NCBI GenBank assembly: GCA_037951165.1
Contig: JBBDHG010000126.1
Location: 2,462,001-2,526,000, forward strand
Source of the DNA: Lophius americanus
Lineage: Eukaryota > Chordata > Actinopteri > Lophiiformes > Lophiidae
Length of the DNA: 64,000 nucleotides
Reading direction: 5' to 3'
The notes under the pieces were generated by a model. That model ran no database searches, was not told the origin of the DNA, and worked only from the letters and a program-made list of their open reading frames with translations. Below, piece after piece: positions 34,356-44,870 of the stretch. The translations under genes were made by a program, and so were the position numbers. Numbering within the stretch: position 1 is the stretch's first letter; every line of letters begins with the position of its first letter.

Positions 34356-35527
34356 ATGTTTAGCTCATATATACTCCGATTTCACTTCTTTCAGATCAGA
34401 TATATATCAGATCATTATCCAATGAGAAATAGTTTGAATTATCCAGACTGCAACTCTGCAGAAAATGTCTCTGGTCTAATGATGTCACTTTGAGGAATAA
34501 ATCCAGTCATCGAACATGTTCTGATCAGTAGCGGGGCACAGATTTTCTCTCTGGCTCTTAACTGCTATACTCCAACAGTTAAACTGCTAAACTCTTCACA
34601 TAACTTCACCGTGACATTATGGCTTCAGGCTATTATCAGACTACGTACCCAGACCATATTCAAAGAGATAATAACATTTATCTAGTGAAATTAAGCGGTT
34701 TAAACGAGGTACAACACCTATGAGGGATAAACACTAACAGCTAAAACAACTCTGAAACCATCAAGGATTTACCACTACTATAAAGAAAGACAACATGCTG
34801 CATCACTAATAGATGTCACATATATTTCAAATAACTGTAATTACGTAATAATAAACCCTAGACCAGTCACATTCCTAATACCACCCCCAAGAAAGCAACA
34901 ATACCATAAAATCTCATCAGAACAATCAGGATTCAAAAGGGTTTCCTCACAGACAGCAGCCAAGCTGCTCTGCATAAACATTCATGCTCCAAGCAACACT
35001 GGCAGTGCCACACCTCTTAATCCGGACCTCATTCACACGACAACAGCAGCAACCAACTATTTAAGATGCATGAAATGCATTAAACTCAGCTAAGCAGTTC
35101 ATCATTTGAAGACGAAGTGCGTCCTCCTTTCTTTTGTTGAAAAAAGCTTAATGACATGGTTGTACAGGACACTTCTGCCATTCAACTCCATAATAAGGTC
35201 CTACTCCATCGACATGGAGGCCAAGCATGTTCGTCCATAAAGTTGATGCATGCATGCTCAGCTTAAATTCGGCCACGGGCCTTCCTTATACATTATACTG
35301 ACAAGCCCAGGTACGCTAGAATACCAAAAACATCCCCATCATGACGAATCCGAAATCTGATTGGTACAAGAATCTGACCAAATCATCTCATCACCAAAAT
35401 GTGTTAGCTTGTCTTAACAGAAGAGGGATTCACTTGAAAATCTCAAGGCTTACTCCACTATAAACCACATTGTAGAAATCTGATTGGATGTAACAAAGCT
35501 GTAATTAATATGAGCTCACTGATTGAT
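34356..35527. other. No recognisable feature
   Basis: No coding frame of interest and no recognised repeat. Confidence 0.4.
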
Positions 35528-35630
35528 CTCCATGATGATCCATGGTAGTTTTTTCATTCATCATGTTAACACATAGGATCTCTGGTAGCAGACACAGCAA
35601 CGCAGATTCCAAAATATCCATGACTTTCAG
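35528..35630 (-). repeat. Helitron-like family, short 5'-end fragment
   Basis: ATGATCCATGGTAGTTTTT, GTTAACACATAGGATC, GCAACGCAGATTCC and AAAATATCCATGAC follow the family's 5' end read on the minus strand. The rest of the element is missing. Confidence 0.5.
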
Positions 35631-36398
35631 CTTTACTATAGCTTTTAATGAAAAGTGCAGCTCAACAACTTTCACTCCTCATATCTGCAGAGTACTGGCT
35701 GCACTGCCTGTCAGTAAAGCGGTGGAGTTAAGAGCAGGTCAAATCCTTTGAAGACCTGACCATCTCATTTAACTGCGCTAAATGCGGACTGGCTATCCTA
35801 CAAAGGATATGCCTTAGTAGACGGTATCCTTCGAAGAGTGCAGCCCCTGAAATGAGACACAGCTTATGTGCTGGCTGGAGTGCAAACTGGCACGCTGTAG
35901 GATGAGACGAGCAAACGAGAATTCACAGGTGAGTAATGGAGCTGACACAAAAAAACAAAGCGTGAGCGGGATTCAAACAGGCACAGGGAGAACAATCACC
36001 GGCTTGATTAATAGTCCGTTGGCAGCATGAAGTGACTGAGTGGAGTGAGGAGCTTGGAATATATACTTGAGGAGCATAGGCTTCAGCAATATAGGCTTTA
36101 GGAGTGGATTGGTTGCAGTTGCACAGGCGATAAGGCAGCAGAGTGGAAAATGGAGTACCACGCCCAAACACAGAGACACAAACATGACAAACAGGAAACA
36201 GAGGGGGGTGTATAAACCAGCAGAAACATTAACAGCGGACATGCTCACCAGTCTTATGTCATGAAGCTCTACTGTATGCATGGGGGGCACGGGTTTTGAC
36301 AGCAACTGTGTACAGTCTTCCTGAGGTTTGCTTCAGCGTCAAGAAGATACTCTGTCCTTCAACTCACCTGTTGAACTTTGGCTTGACAAATCTAATAT
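35631..36398. other. No recognisable feature
   Basis: Several overlapping frames on both strands at 35920-36300 look like chance. No repeat recognised. Confidence 0.4.
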
Positions 36399-36399
36399 T

Positions 36400-36722
36400 G
36401 GTAACTGTGGCTCAGTTGGTAGAGCGGTTGTCCACTTATCTGAAGGTCGGTGGTTCAATCCCTGGCCACTGTGATCCAAATGTAGAAGTGTCATTGGGCA
36501 AGTTACTGAACCCCAAGTTGCTCCCAATGGCTGTTCCACTGGTGTGTGAATGATGGTGTGGAATGGTTACCGCTCTTGATGAGTATGTGGCGCCTTGCAT
36601 GGCAGCTTCTATCCTCACTGTGTGAATGTCTGTGTGAATGCTGACTCGTGTTGTAAAAGCGCTTTGAGTAGTCAAACAGACTAGAAAAAAGCTGTATAAG
36701 TACATTCCAGTTACCATTTAAT
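36400..36722 (+). repeat. tRNA-derived SINE, full-length reference copy
   Basis: The head has RNA polymerase III box A TGGCTCAGTTGG (36408-36419) and box B GGTTCAATCCC (36452-36462). The body has GAACCCCAAGTTGCTCCC, AATGGCTGTTCCACTGG, GATGAGTATGTGGCGCC and GTGAATGCTGACTCGTG. The tail has AAAAGCGCTTTGAGTAGTC, GACTAGAAAAAAGC and CCAGTTACCATTTA. Four further pieces of this family lie at 7761, 16395, 56318 and 63336. It is not a tRNA gene because no 3' acceptor half follows box B. Confidence 0.85.
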
Positions 36723-36724
36723 AT

Positions 36725-37560
36725 CCACCCATTAAGGTTCCACCTTCTGTAGCAACAACTGCAACTTCTGATAACTGGAGATCAGTCTCTGACATCAGTG
36801 TGGTGGAGTTTTGGCCCAATCTTCTATGTAGAACTGCTTTGGGCAGCCACATTGGATGGTTTGTGAGCATGAACTGATATTTTAAGGTATCACCACGGCA
36901 TATCAAAAGGGTTTGGGTTCAGACTTTGACTAAACCACTTCAGGATTTCATTTTATCTAATATTTAGATATTTTATAATTTCTGGGAGAAAGCAGAATTC
37001 TCGATTAATTCCATTATGGTGGGACATCCTGATCCTGAAGCAGAGACCATATCCACAACATCACACTGCCACCTCCAAGTTTGGCTGTAGGTCTAATGTT
37101 CATTTATTGGAATGCTCTGTTTGGTTTTCCAGCAGATGTAAGGGGGATCCTGTCTTCAACCTTTTACACTTTCCAATCATTAGTCCGAAGAAGACTCTAC
37201 CAAAAGCTCAGTCAAAGGTCAAACAGATGAGTTTCTAAAGACCAAGAATATTAGAAATAGATTTTGAACCCCTCACAGACTGGATGTCATTCACCGTCTA
37301 GAATTTCCGTTGATTTTGGCATAGTGCGCTACAGGTGAGACCTATCAGCCAACTTCCTACCTCTGAAGATGGTCTTGCTTCAGTGATGATGTGATTGTAC
37401 AGGGCTGGTGATCAGGTCTCTGCGGGTCTAGTCCAGCTGGAAACAGTTATGAATGTAGTTTGTTAGTGTTATGGATTTCAATTTTAAAGGGGTAGAAATC
37501 TTTCCACACAGACCCAGTGGGTGTTAAAGATTATTTTTCGGCTCAATAAATACTATTAGT
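36725..37560 (-). mobile_element. Tc1/mariner transposon relic, minus strand
   Basis: Read on the minus strand this follows a well known fish Tc1 subfamily from its 5' end inward to the C-terminus of transposase. The + strand end near 37490-37545 (ATCTTTCCACACAGACCCAG) matches the element's terminal ..TTTTTCACACAGGGCCA region. 37080-37200 holds the CACACTGCCACCTCCAAGTT block and 36725-36960 the C-terminal coding block, including TTTTGGCCCAATCTTC and GCAGCCACATTGGATGG. Many stops and indels are present. It lies directly behind the SINE at 36400. Confidence 0.7.
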
Positions 37561-37689
37561 ATTTAAATCTTAAATATTTTTTTTTGTATCAGGTCCTAAT
37601 ATGTAAAATTTTATTTGAGGATCCATCACAGATTATTTTTGGATACACTCAAAATATTTTACAGCATTTATAATAAGGAAATCTCAGGT

Positions 37690-37955
37690 GACGAGGATGG
37701 ACAGGATTAGAAAGAAGCACATCAGAGCTCCTTTCTAATCCTAATCCTCCATCTCCAGCATCCGTCCTCATAGAAGGATGCTGGAGATGGAGCTGCCTGG
37801 CAGGAGAAAAAAGGAGGACAAAACAGGAGGTTTCTGGATGTGGTGAGAAAGGACATGCAGTCGGTTGGTGTGACAGAGGAAAATGCAGAGAAAAGGGCAA
37901 GATGGAAACAGATGATCCGCTGTGGCAAATAGCCGGGAGAAGAAGAAGAAGGAAA
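37690..37955 (+). mobile_element. RTE-type LINE 3' end, rearranged
   Basis: GGATGGACAGGATTAG (DRIRN coding block) starts the match. After a rearranged stretch it continues GATGCTGGAGATGG, AGCTGCCTGGCAGGAG (ELPGRR block), TTTCTGGATGTGGTGAG and CAGATGATCCGCTGTGGC, and ends in AAGAAGAAGAAGG, the usual RTE tail. The joint region is palindromic: 37703-37714 pairs with 37731-37742, and 37747-37763 pairs with 37776-37792. This is the same family as 24030-24970. Confidence 0.75.
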
Positions 37956-38455
37956 TGTCAGGTATTGATCTATGTGGTTGAATGTCCAACTTTCATCCTG
38001 CATCTCTCCTTTCTCTCAATCTCATTATGTCACTGGAGCTCATTGAAGGTTTCCATGTGTGAAGGTCTGTCTGCTGATATGATGAGAGCTGGATCTATGA
38101 AAGGCAGGGGGAAGCTTTTTTTTGAACAGCTCTTTCAGTTGACTGAGTTTGCTCTCTGATTTCGTTGAGTGTAATTTTGAAAATCCGAGAGGGACTCAGT
38201 CACTGCCCTGATTTCTTCTCTCACTGTCTTTACTGATGCTGCAGGATATTCTGGAGCAGCACATTGCACCTCACAATGGTACCGACTCCAATAAGAGTTG
38301 AGAAAGACTGAAACACATCCATCTCAATGTTGGTTTCATGATCAAATGTATCTTTTTTTGGAAAAAAAAAACAGACGCTGTAACAAACTGGTAGGTACAA
38401 TGACCAATTATAGGTAAAAAGGTAACAAAAAAGGAGGTAGAAAAATCATTAAAAA
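37956..38455. other. No recognisable feature
   Basis: Nothing identified apart from short A- and T-runs. Confidence 0.4.
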
Positions 38456-38555
38456 AATTTATGAATAAAATAATAATAATGAAATAAATAAATAATAATA
38501 ACAGTAAGTATAATAATAACACAAATAAAATAATAGTAATAATAATCATAATAAA
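38456..38555. repeat. AAT-rich low-complexity tract
   Basis: Irregular AATAATAAT, AAATAAAT and AATAATCAT motifs. The minus-strand frame across it is compositional. Confidence 0.85.
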
Positions 38556-38837
38556 GAAGGAAAAAGCCCTCGACCACCAATCCCCAGAATCCAGCCTTCG
38601 ATCAATGCTAGAAGCTTTTGAGCGTCACTGAGTGCCACATCCTTCTTATGTTCTGTGTACTGTAGTTGTCGACACCTCCAGGTAAAAAATATCCAGATAT
38701 GTCAGGAGCCAACTACGAAGGAAAAGGGAGTGATTGGTTGTCCAGCAAGCAGTGATAAGATTCCTTACTGCCGTGAGAGCTGCCAGTAGCACTCGCTTTT
38801 TTTAAGTTTCAGGTTCACTAGTCTAGACAGATCTTTA

Positions 38838-39500
38838 TATCCCCAGGATGTTATGGAATAGCCATCGCGTCCGCACCGCTTAGATCCTTCGTGTAAATGC
38901 AATTTCCTACTAACAAAGACCTTAGTGCGAGGAATAACTGGAGTGATTTTGGGAAAGGTCAGTTATATATTGCCAATAGTAGTGGGAGTTTTATCTCAAA
39001 AATTGTCAGACCATTGTTTTGCAGCTGTTGGTCCAATTTTATCCAAATATGGTGCTTATGATTCAAATAGAGGAGATCTATAGTGTGTACATCATTATTT
39101 ACTCTCATTTTTCATATTTTATTAACTGTGGGGAGCTTTTTATGAAAAACAGTTTTTCCGGACATTAAAAATATTTCATGGAATATTTTCACATTTTGAA
39201 CCGTAGTGCAGGGAAGAACTGGATCGTGTTTTGGAAAGGTCAGTTTAAATTTTCAACACTAGGGGGAGCTTTACTGTCAGAAGTTTTTGGCCAGTAATTT
39301 CTTAGCAATAGGTCCGATATTTTCCGAACTTGGTTCATTTGAATGGAAACCTACAGATCTATATTATGCATATATTATTTTATACTGATAGTTCATATGT
39401 TATTCACTGGGAGGGAGCTTTGTATTTAACATAAATCTCAATTTTTTGGACATAACTTTACATTAAATTGAGGAGCACAAACAGGGGGAAACATTGCATA
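38838..39500 (+). repeat. Helitron-like family, plus-strand copy
   Basis: Begins TATCCCCAGGATGTTATGG, then CGCGTCCGCACCGC and GACCTTAGTGCGAGGA. It has two rounds of the module (GATTTTGGGAAAGGTCAG near 38951, TTTTGGAAAGGTCAG near 39228), each followed by a GGGAG block, and TCCAAATATGGTGCTTATGA. It ends near GGAGCACAAACAGGGGG without the terminal hairpin, so it is 3'-truncated. Confidence 0.65.
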
Positions 39501-41439
39501 TTGTGACAAAACCGAAAACCAATAAACGCTAAGCCCTTCAAACTAGTGCTTTGCAACATTTTTCGATAGGAGAGTTCTGCCAGGAAGAGCTGCCTTTAAA
39601 GCCAATCTTAATTGCAGATAGAAGAAGAAAGATAAATATGGTGCGTCATATTCAATACAATAGTCTTGAAAGGTGTGTTGTCCCATCTTGCCATACATCC
39701 TTGCATCACAATGGTACCAAATTTGTTGGATTGAGTAATCGGTAAATTTTAATATAAAAGATTTCAGAGACAGTATAGGTTCACCAAGCTCTGTTCTAAA
39801 GCATTCTATTACACCTGAACCTCAGGTTGGAGCCAGTGCCACAGTGGTCTAAGAAAATATGCCCAATAATTGTATTTAAAATTTGGAAGTCAGAGACAAC
39901 CGTCTGTCCCAGTGAGCATGATGCATAGCTGGTTTCCTCACCATGTACATTTTGACATGCCTGATTGCAATTTGCTCCTTTACTGTGGTGGTTGAGCAAG
40001 AGGTAATATTGAGCTCAAACCATTAACAGCTGGTAGAAATGTATCTTAATTATTGATACTCTGCTACACAGGGAACTCGGCAGGTTAGCCCATCATTGCA
40101 AGTTTGATCAAATTTTCTGAAGTGGAATATCTCTATCCCCAGATATGTAAATTTGTTTATGGTTAGAAGGATGCATTAATCACTGCCTGATTCATTCAGT
40201 TCTATAACATTGCTGACATGCAAGAGCACATCAACAGCATATAATGAAATATAAAGATGCATATCAATGATAGAGATTGGGGAAAGCACAGGATACACAC
40301 TCTGTAGGCTCTTTTGTTTTTAAGAAGCAATGAGTTCAACACGAGAATTAACCCACCTCAACTGAAAACTGTATCAAGTCTTTCATCAACGGACCAAGCA
40401 AGGTTCTGTGTTTGAGAAATTCTGAGCAGCGCTTAAGAAGGGAATCAATGCAATGTTTTTTGATAAGCCGCTTTTGCAGAGAAACACAGTAACAGTAGTT
40501 GTATCTTTTTCCAAGTTTGCTTACTTAACTGTGAGTACCGACAAAAAGGTCTTCCCTGCATCTCCTTGTAAATGGTCGCCCAGTGTTGAGACAACATTTT
40601 TATCCAATTTCTAAGAGGGCTTCTACAAAGAAAGTCAGCGAGAGCTTTCAGTGTTTCAGACAGATGCTACCAAACACCACTCAGCTTCAACCCTACACAT
40701 ATCTTTTACTCAGCAATGCTTTAAGTGTGAAGGTCTTTACATGAGGTGATAGACATCATAAATGGCTTGCGTATATCACCAACAACAACACTGAATTGGC
40801 TGAAATATTCATAGACTTGAACCATTAGACATACCTAGATTTCAAACGTGTGTCTTTTGAAATCATAAAATCAAGCTGATAAAAGGTGATAAAGTGCTTG
40901 GGAGTTGCTGAAGTTGATATGAACTAGGACAGTACGAGAACAGGACCTGGGGATTTCGAACTTTGATGTACCGGTCAGTATGAAGTTGTCGACAACTTAG
41001 ACGCCAGAAGCAGAAATGCAAGCACACTGTGTGCTGTATGTTAGATTCAAAGATTTTATCTTTGTGCCACTTCTATTCACATGTAATCAATCTGCCAAAA
41101 TGTGATGTTTCCTGTCACAGACACATCAAAATTGTCTATGAAGCCAGTGGGAAATGGAGCAAGAATGTCGAGAAGGCCAGATGTTGAGGCAGAGTAGCCA
41201 CTCCGAGTTGGAGGTTGGCCAGAGATGAAAATCCTTGAGCTGGTATCTCTTACAAGTGTTGTAAAAATTATGAAAAAAGGTCATGTTTGAGTTTTTCAGG
41301 CTTTTGCTCAGTAATGTCATTCGTACTTATATATGAGCTGGATTAATAAGACTTTTTGTTGGATTTTATCAATCATGCATTCATCCATCTCTTCCACTTA
41401 ATCAGGGTTGAGTCAAATTGGCACCAGACCAAGCAGTTT
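39501..41439. other. No recognisable feature
   Basis: Neither strand shows a convincing coding region. A minus-strand reading around 40440-40620 has several conserved-looking stretches (such as PLRNWIKMLSQHW) that could be an old transposon, but no family can be named. Confidence 0.3.
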
Positions 41440-41545
41440 GTTTCAAACATCCTCCTGTCTATCAACACCCTCTAGTTCATTCCAGGGGTTTCCTGAAGCA
41501 TTCCAAGGCCAGATGAGATATATGAGTCCACCGGAAAAAAATTAT
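41440..41545 (-). mobile_element. LINE C-terminal fragment, same family as 27290-27760
   Basis: CACCCTCTAGTTCATTCC, AGGGGTTTCCTGAAGC, ATTCCAAGGCCAGATGAG and ATATATGAGTCCACC parallel the stretch CACCCTCCAGCTCATTC, CCAGACCAAATGAGA and TATGTAGCCCTTCCACC at 27356-27422. Only about 100 bp is preserved. Confidence 0.6.
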
Positions 41546-41684
41546 TATCTCAGGAAATATCTCCACGACCTCTTTGAAGAAGAGTCACTGACTATGAGTT
41601 TAATGGAGGAATCAGCTGGACCCTGGCTAAACCCGTTGCCATGTGGGGAGTGCAATTTAGCTGGAACTAGCTAGATTTATCAAG

Positions 41685-42570
41685 GAAATCTATTGTGTAT
41701 ACATTGTTATTTACTCTAGTAGTTTATATTTTACTTACTAGGGGGAGCTTCGGCTTTTTTCTTTTTTTTTTTATTCACTAAAATCACTGTTTTCCAGAAA
41801 CAGCAACATAACTCAAAAAGAATTTTGTGGATCATTTTCAAATTTTATACCTCAGTAGAAATCTTAGAATGAGTAACAACTGGGTTGAGGAAAGGTTGGT
41901 TGTATAGGTCTGACACCAGGGGGAGCTTTATCTGTGATAGTTTATTCTAATAGTCTTTTTTTACTCTAATAGTTCTTATTTTACTCACTAGGGGTAGCTT
42001 TTTGAAAAAATACTATTTTGCGCAATGAGATCTATCTTGTAAATATCCTATTTTACTATAGTATACCATATTTTAGTCACCGTTTACCAGAAATAATTCA
42101 AAAACTATGCTATGGATTATTGTCCAATTCTATACACACATAAGCCTTAGGGCAAGGAAGAGCTGGATTGATAGGGGAAAGGTCAGTTTTTTTTATTTCC
42201 GACACTAGGGCTGGGGAGTTTAGCTTCAATAGTTTGCGGCCCATAATTTCTCAACCGCTCGTCCCATTTGTTCTGAATTTGAAACGTACAAATGGACTCT
42301 GGGAGATCCATCTTGTATGTACATTTTATTTCACTCTATTAGTTTATATTTAACTCACTAGGAGGGGCTGTTTTACAAATAACACTGTTTCAGACTTAAA
42401 CTAATTATTTGTCTATTTTTGTCCAATTTGGGTGCATATGAATCAACTCAAGGAAATCTTTGTTGTATGAAATATTTATCTTTAAAAGTTAATATTTTAA
42501 CCACAGAGAGCTCTCTTAATGAAAAACACTGTTTCAGACATAAACTCAAATTTAATTTGAGGAGTTCAAA
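41685..42570 (+). repeat. Helitron-like family, long plus-strand copy
   Basis: It carries three rounds of the CACTAGGGG-AGC block (near 41735, 41985 and 42355) with two CATTTTC/ATTGTCC-type ATGGATCATT blocks (near 41826 and 42112) and GTGCATATGAATCAACTC (near 42430). It ends at TTTGAGGAGTTCAAAAG without the terminal hairpin. The modular tandem structure is clearest here. Confidence 0.65.
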
Positions 42571-42994
42571 AGTTGGGGACTTGTCCTTGATATACTTGTT
42601 ATTGTGATATACTATTATATACTTGTTTCATAGTTCTAGTTATAGATGGCTTCAAAGTATGTCCTCTTATATCAAGCCCAGCGCAAAAAAATAGTACATT
42701 TTGTGAAAAATGTAAATTCTTGGAGCTACACAAGTTTATAATTAGGTTCAAGGCTGAGGCATAGATTCCTGCGATAACACACGGTTGTGTCTGACAACAG
42801 GGGCTGGTGTCGTACGTGTGGAACAGCTGCTGATGGTGGTAGAACGGAGAACATACGCAGAGATGACAACAGCAAACGATCCTTCACACAGAGAAACAAG
42901 GGAGCAGAGGTAAATCTCTGAACTTTTCCTCTCTCTAGTTTACTCTAAGCCATATCCCCTCCCACCCCTGTGTAGCTCAGCCTGTCAGTCTTAC
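42571..42994. other. No recognisable feature
   Basis: Nothing identified. Confidence 0.4.
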
Positions 42995-43027
42995 TCCATC
43001 CATCCATCCATCCATCCATCCATCCAC
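42995..43027. repeat. (CCAT)n microsatellite
   Basis: About eight tandem CCAT tetranucleotides. Confidence 0.95.
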
Positions 43028-43966
43028 CCTGCTGAAGAATAGAGCTTGTTCACTGTTTCTGTCCACCGCCCACTGATTACTCACACAAACTGTCAATCAC
43101 TCAACTTACCTACCTGTCCGTCAGTCACTTCTTGTACAGTATGACTGATTTAGGCTGAGGAATGTTACGTAACTGTCCCCTTAATCACATCAAGACGGCT
43201 GTTGCTGGGCACTCTTTTGCTATTTTGAGGATTGTAAAAAACAATACGCTTGTCAAAAAATCTTTTACTTATTATAATTAGCAATACAACTTTTATAGAA
43301 GAGAAAAGTAACTGGAGCGCTAACATTGTTGTTTCTCATGGAAGGGAACAGTTTGAAAACAAAAAGGCCTTAAATTCTATTGGCTGGAGTCTTTAAAAAA
43401 CATTGACGCTACAATGTTTTTGCTTGACAACACATCATAATAGTAATAATGTATAGCATGTTCAAAAGCATAAAATAGTTTTCAAGAATTGAAAAAAGTC
43501 TGGAAAATTTTACAGTACAGTGTTATGTCTAATGTCCTTAAACATCCATTGATAGTTAATTAAATATTCACGTCCCATGCAAAACAGTCTAGAGTATTGA
43601 ATATTTAAGAATAGGTTGAGTTTTAGAGAGGACCTTTTTTATTGAAGATTTGGAGGTTGAATTCTGTAATTTCTGATGCTCCACAAATGTTCCACAGGGG
43701 ACACATGTGAGCTGCAGCAAACCTGTTGGGTCGCAGAACATCAAACTGGAACATTTTCATTTTGGACCATTCTTTTGTACATTTTAGGGAAATGGTATTT
43801 TGGTTACTTCCCGCATTAGTCTTTATTGTTTGGTAGTTTTCAGCTCAAAATTCCAACAGATAGCATTTAAAAGGCATTCCAAAATTCTCAACTTCAATTT
43901 AATTATACTAATAAATTCCGCAATAAAACAAATTAAATATATTTTGATGTGTTAATGTGTCTCTTT

Positions 43967-43974
<8 letters not shown>
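43028..43974. other. No recognisable feature
   Basis: AT-rich DNA; nothing identified. Confidence 0.4.
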
Positions 43975-44037
<63 letters not shown>

Positions 44038-44050
44038 TGTGTGTGTGTGT
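43975..44050. repeat. (GT)n microsatellite
   Basis: Sixty bases of uninterrupted GT to 44034, then AC and a further GT run. Alternating purine-pyrimidine DNA of this length favours Z-DNA. Confidence 0.97.
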
Positions 44051-44178
44051 GGGCATGGGCGTTTGTCATCAAGCCCTCATTGTGCGCCCTTGACTTATTT
44101 TGGCCGGAAAGTCTGTGTTGTCAAGCGCTCATCAGGAACCATCTGTTTTGATAACAGATTTACTGTGGAACATATTTT

Positions 44179-44245
44179 CACACACACACACACACACACA
44201 CATACATACACATACACACCCACACCCACACACACACACACACAC

Positions 44246-44279
<34 letters not shown>
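44179..44279. repeat. (CA)n microsatellite, opposed to the GT tract
   Basis: CA repeat with CATA, CCCA and CG interruptions, 128 bp downstream of a GT tract on the same strand. The two tracts are therefore complementary on one strand. Confidence 0.97.
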
Positions 44280-44282
<3 letters not shown>

Positions 44283-44689
44283 ATGCTCAGTCACCCTGGT
44301 GCAGCCTCTCTTGGTTGCTTATTCACCCAATCTGGGCAATGAGTTAGCAACTCACAGCCAGGAGTCAAAGAAGCAGAGGTGATGTTGTGCAGTCTGGTCT
44401 CAAACAGGCTCTTCAACTTCAAGTTGGACATAAACGGTATGATTTTACAAATGTTGTAGTTACAGCTCAAAATGCCTAAGTACTGTAGCTCACATTCGGA
44501 CCCTCCAATAACTATGCCTAACTACTCTAACTGTTGATGATAGATGAGAGTTTAACTGAATAATTGCACTAAATTGCTACAAAAAAACAACAGAAGTGGA
44601 ACAGTTTGACAAATATTGATGCAATATTCACACAGGGTTTATTGAAATGTGTGTATCAGCATGATAGTGACAAATTCAGTTTATTGGTT

Positions 44690-44870
44690 GCCTCTCCCCA
44701 CATTTTACTTTGGCTGATGTCATATTTTACTCACTGGGTGGAGCTTTTTTTCCCCAAGAAACACTGTTTTAAGGACATCATTTCCTAACCGTTTAACCGA
44801 TTAATCCAAATTGGATGCATATAAATCAAATCAAGGAGATCTATATTTTGAATATCATCCCCTACACCAG
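44690..44870 (+). repeat. Helitron-like family fragment
   Basis: CATATTTTACTCACTGGGTG, GAGCTTTTTTTCCCC, AACACTGTTTTAAGGACATC, ATTGGATGCATATAAATC and CAAGGAGATCTAT are family blocks in plus orientation. Both ends are missing. Confidence 0.6.

Noticed and set aside
36400..36475. Functional tRNA gene
   Set aside because: Boxes A and B are present, but the sequence continues into a SINE body shared by four other loci and lacks a tRNA 3' half.
43949..44347. 132-codon open frame through GT and CA repeats
   Set aside because: Nearly all of it is translated microsatellite; no start context, no domain.
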